The position numbers and the translations under genes are program-made. A stretch of DNA of 64,000 nt from the NCBI RefSeq assembly GCF_013085465.1, contig NZ_CP049838.1, positions 8,618,001 to 8,682,000 of the forward strand. Direction: 5' to 3'. The stretch comes from Streptomyces asoensis (GTDB lineage: Bacteria > Actinomycetota > Actinomycetes > Streptomycetales > Streptomycetaceae). Shown here in pieces: positions 63,097 to 64,000 of this stretch (positions within the stretch are counted from its first letter, which is position 1; each line of letters opens with the position of its first letter). Under the pieces are notes generated by a model. The model was not told the origin of the DNA. It did no database searches and saw only the letters and a program-made list of their open reading frames with translations.

Positions 63097-64000
63097 GTCT
63101 GTGCTTCTCCGTCGGTGGCGTCAAACTCGGCGTCGTACTCGTCTTCCTGGGCGTCTCCTGCCTCGGTTGCCTCGGCGAGGTCGCTGGCACGGAAAGCTGT
63201 GGACCAGACGCGGTGGAAGTAGTCCTGGGGTTTGCGCAGGTCCAGGGCGAGGGCGTCGTCGAGGAGACCCAGACCGGCCAACGCCTTCTCCAGGCCGTCG
63301 ATGGCGCGGGCGGTGGGCTCGAAGTAGCGGTGGAGGTAGTCGGCGGTGGCGTCGTCGGGTGCGCCTTCGGCCAACAGCCACCACTGCTCGCGCTTGCGGC
63401 GCCAGTAGAGGAGGTCGGCGCCGGACAGGACGAACTTGTCGCAGTTGTGGCAGTCCAGGTTCCAGGGGCAGGCGCCGCCGTCGACGACGGGCTGGAAGGT
63501 GCAGAACCCGCCCTCGGCCGGGGCGCTGCGGCGGGACAGGTCGATCGCGAGGGCCTGTGCCTGCTCGCGGGTGAGCGGGGTGGCGTCCCCCGCCAGGAAC
63601 TCGCCGGGCTGTGCGGTGCCGGGTCCGGCGACCCAGACGTGCTGGAGGACGTTATCCAGGTCGGAGCTGGTCAGGTGGACGTAGTGCTCGGCCATGCGGT
63701 CGGAGACCTGGCCGAGGTAGCGGCGGATGTGCGTCAGGGTCGCGCCGTGCCGCAGGAGGTTAGTGGCCAGTGTGTGCCGTGCCTGGTGCGGGACGAGGCG
63801 GCCGAGGTCGAGTTCGTCCACCCACAGCCGGAAACCCCGGATGAACCAGGTGTAGGACAGCGAGGTCGTCATCTGCGAGTTGCGTGTGGTCCGGGGGAAG
63901 AGGACCATCGCCGCGCGTTGCTGTGGCGAAGGGGCGTGGCCGTGCCGGGCTGTGAACTTCTCCAGGGTTTTGCGCTGCCGCTCGGCGAGGAGATCGTAAA
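63093..64000 (-). CDS. Tyrosine site-specific recombinase (integrase), partial at the right edge
   Basis: The frame is open to the window edge, so only the C-terminal 300 residues are seen. The catalytic HxxR is in VPHQARHTLATNLLRHG, the segment HIRRYLGQVSDRMAEHYVHLT carries the nucleophilic Tyr, and LGQ stands where LGH is usual. A C-terminal extension of about 170 residues contains a Cys cluster (GGFCTFQPVVDGGACPWNLDCHNC), found in TnpB-like recombinases of Tn554-type elements. An in-frame ATG at 63906-63908 is internal. The upstream part, including the first Arg, lies outside the window. Confidence 0.87.
   Translation of the reverse strand, partial: YDLLAERQRKTLEKFTARHGHAPSPQQRAAMVLFPRTTRNSQMTTSLSYTWFIRGFRLWVDELDLGRLVPHQARHTLATNLLRHGATLTHIRRYLGQVSDRMAEHYVHLTSSDLDNVLQHVWVAGPGTAQPGEFLAGDATPLTREQAQALAIDLSRRSAPAEGGFCTFQPVVDGGACPWNLDCHNCDKFVLSGADLLYWRRKREQWWLLAEGAPDDATADYLHRYFEPTARAIDGLEKALAGLGLLDDALALDLRKPQDYFHRVWSTAFRASDLAEATEAGDAQEDEYDAEFDATDGEAQT

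Larger units (their letters stand above)
61520..64000. mobile_element. Left part of an integrated element (Tn554-like recombinase genes plus GNAT cargo)
   Basis: From about 61520 the sequence has lower GC and different codon use from its left neighbour and includes a GNAT gene, a DUF6262 protein and a tyrosine recombinase at the edge of the window. DUF6262 (TnpC-like) next to a large tyrosine recombinase is the pattern of Tn554-type elements. The cut gene at 61290-61532 suggests the junction near 61520-61570. No inverted repeats or duplicated target can be confirmed since the other end is outside the window. The stretch 61533-61730 contains no gene; GATTCATAGACTACATGTC near 61557 is its most AT-rich spot. 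Confidence 0.6.

Overview
The base composition (very high GC, G/C-ending codons), the GTG/TTG starts with strong Shine-Dalgarno sites and the gene families present all point to a Streptomyces or a close actinomycete. About two thirds of the window (1 to roughly 40,660) is the right-hand part of an ansamycin biosynthetic gene cluster. The rest is chromosome with ordinary stress and respiration genes, then regulatory and conflict-type genes, then the end of a mobile element.

Ansamycin region. The window opens inside AHBA synthase (minus strand), which makes the 3-amino-5-hydroxybenzoate starter. Aminodehydroquinate dehydratase (rifJ-like) and aminoDAHP synthase (rifH-like) follow at 5.7-7.6 kb. 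A 5197-residue, three-module type I PKS (17.7-33.3 kb) starts with a docking helix, so it receives a chain from a PKS outside the window. It has no thioesterase; the rifF-like amide synthase directly downstream should release the chain as a macrolactam. Active-site reading predicts a C6=C7 alkene with C6 methyl, a C5 hydroxyl, a C3 ketone and a C2 methyl next to the amide. Between 8.6 and 17.5 kb lies an amino-acid side-chain set: a degenerate SDR, an acyl-adenylate ligase, an NRPS with a dead condensation domain plus A and PCP domains, a PCP-type P450 (with a paralogue at 1.3 kb), an MbtH protein, an O-methyltransferase and another P450. The aromatic A-domain pocket together with these partners resembles aminocoumarin (beta-hydroxytyrosine) formation. 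A PapA-type acyltransferase follows rifF. The best known match in architecture is rubradirin, an ansamycin carrying an aminocoumarin; this is an inference from gene content only.

Control. Five intergenic regions in this cluster carry the same two-part element, (G/C)GATG-N21-TAC(G/C)(G/C)T, at identical spacing. They lie in front of the AHBA synthase, the first P450, the SDR, the ligase and a leader peptide of the propionyl-CoA carboxylase gene. This suggests one regulon that reaches to at least 38 kb. The only regulator in the cluster part is a LuxR protein that looks N-terminally truncated.

Flank. A carboxylase, acyl-CoA dehydrogenase and MDR dehydrogenase (36.6-40.7 kb) precede a strong bidirectional hairpin terminator. 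Then come SHOCT, DUF7144, SDR, cydA-cydB-gluconokinase, an Na+/H+ antiporter, DUF6325, DUF389, a cyclase-family hydrolase, a GMC oxidoreductase and a GH15 pseudogene wrecked by frameshifts and a deletion.

Right end. An AfsR/SARP-type STAND regulator, a 45-residue secreted peptide, a small helical protein ending in an amyloid-signalling-like motif, and an NB-ARC/TPR protein starting with a matching motif form a likely NLR-type signalling pair (53-59.4 kb). After a GT-B-like gene pair, a gene fragment at 61.3-61.5 kb marks the edge of inserted DNA carrying a GNAT gene, a DUF6262 protein and a tyrosine recombinase that runs off the window. I saw no tRNA, rRNA or CRISPR array.
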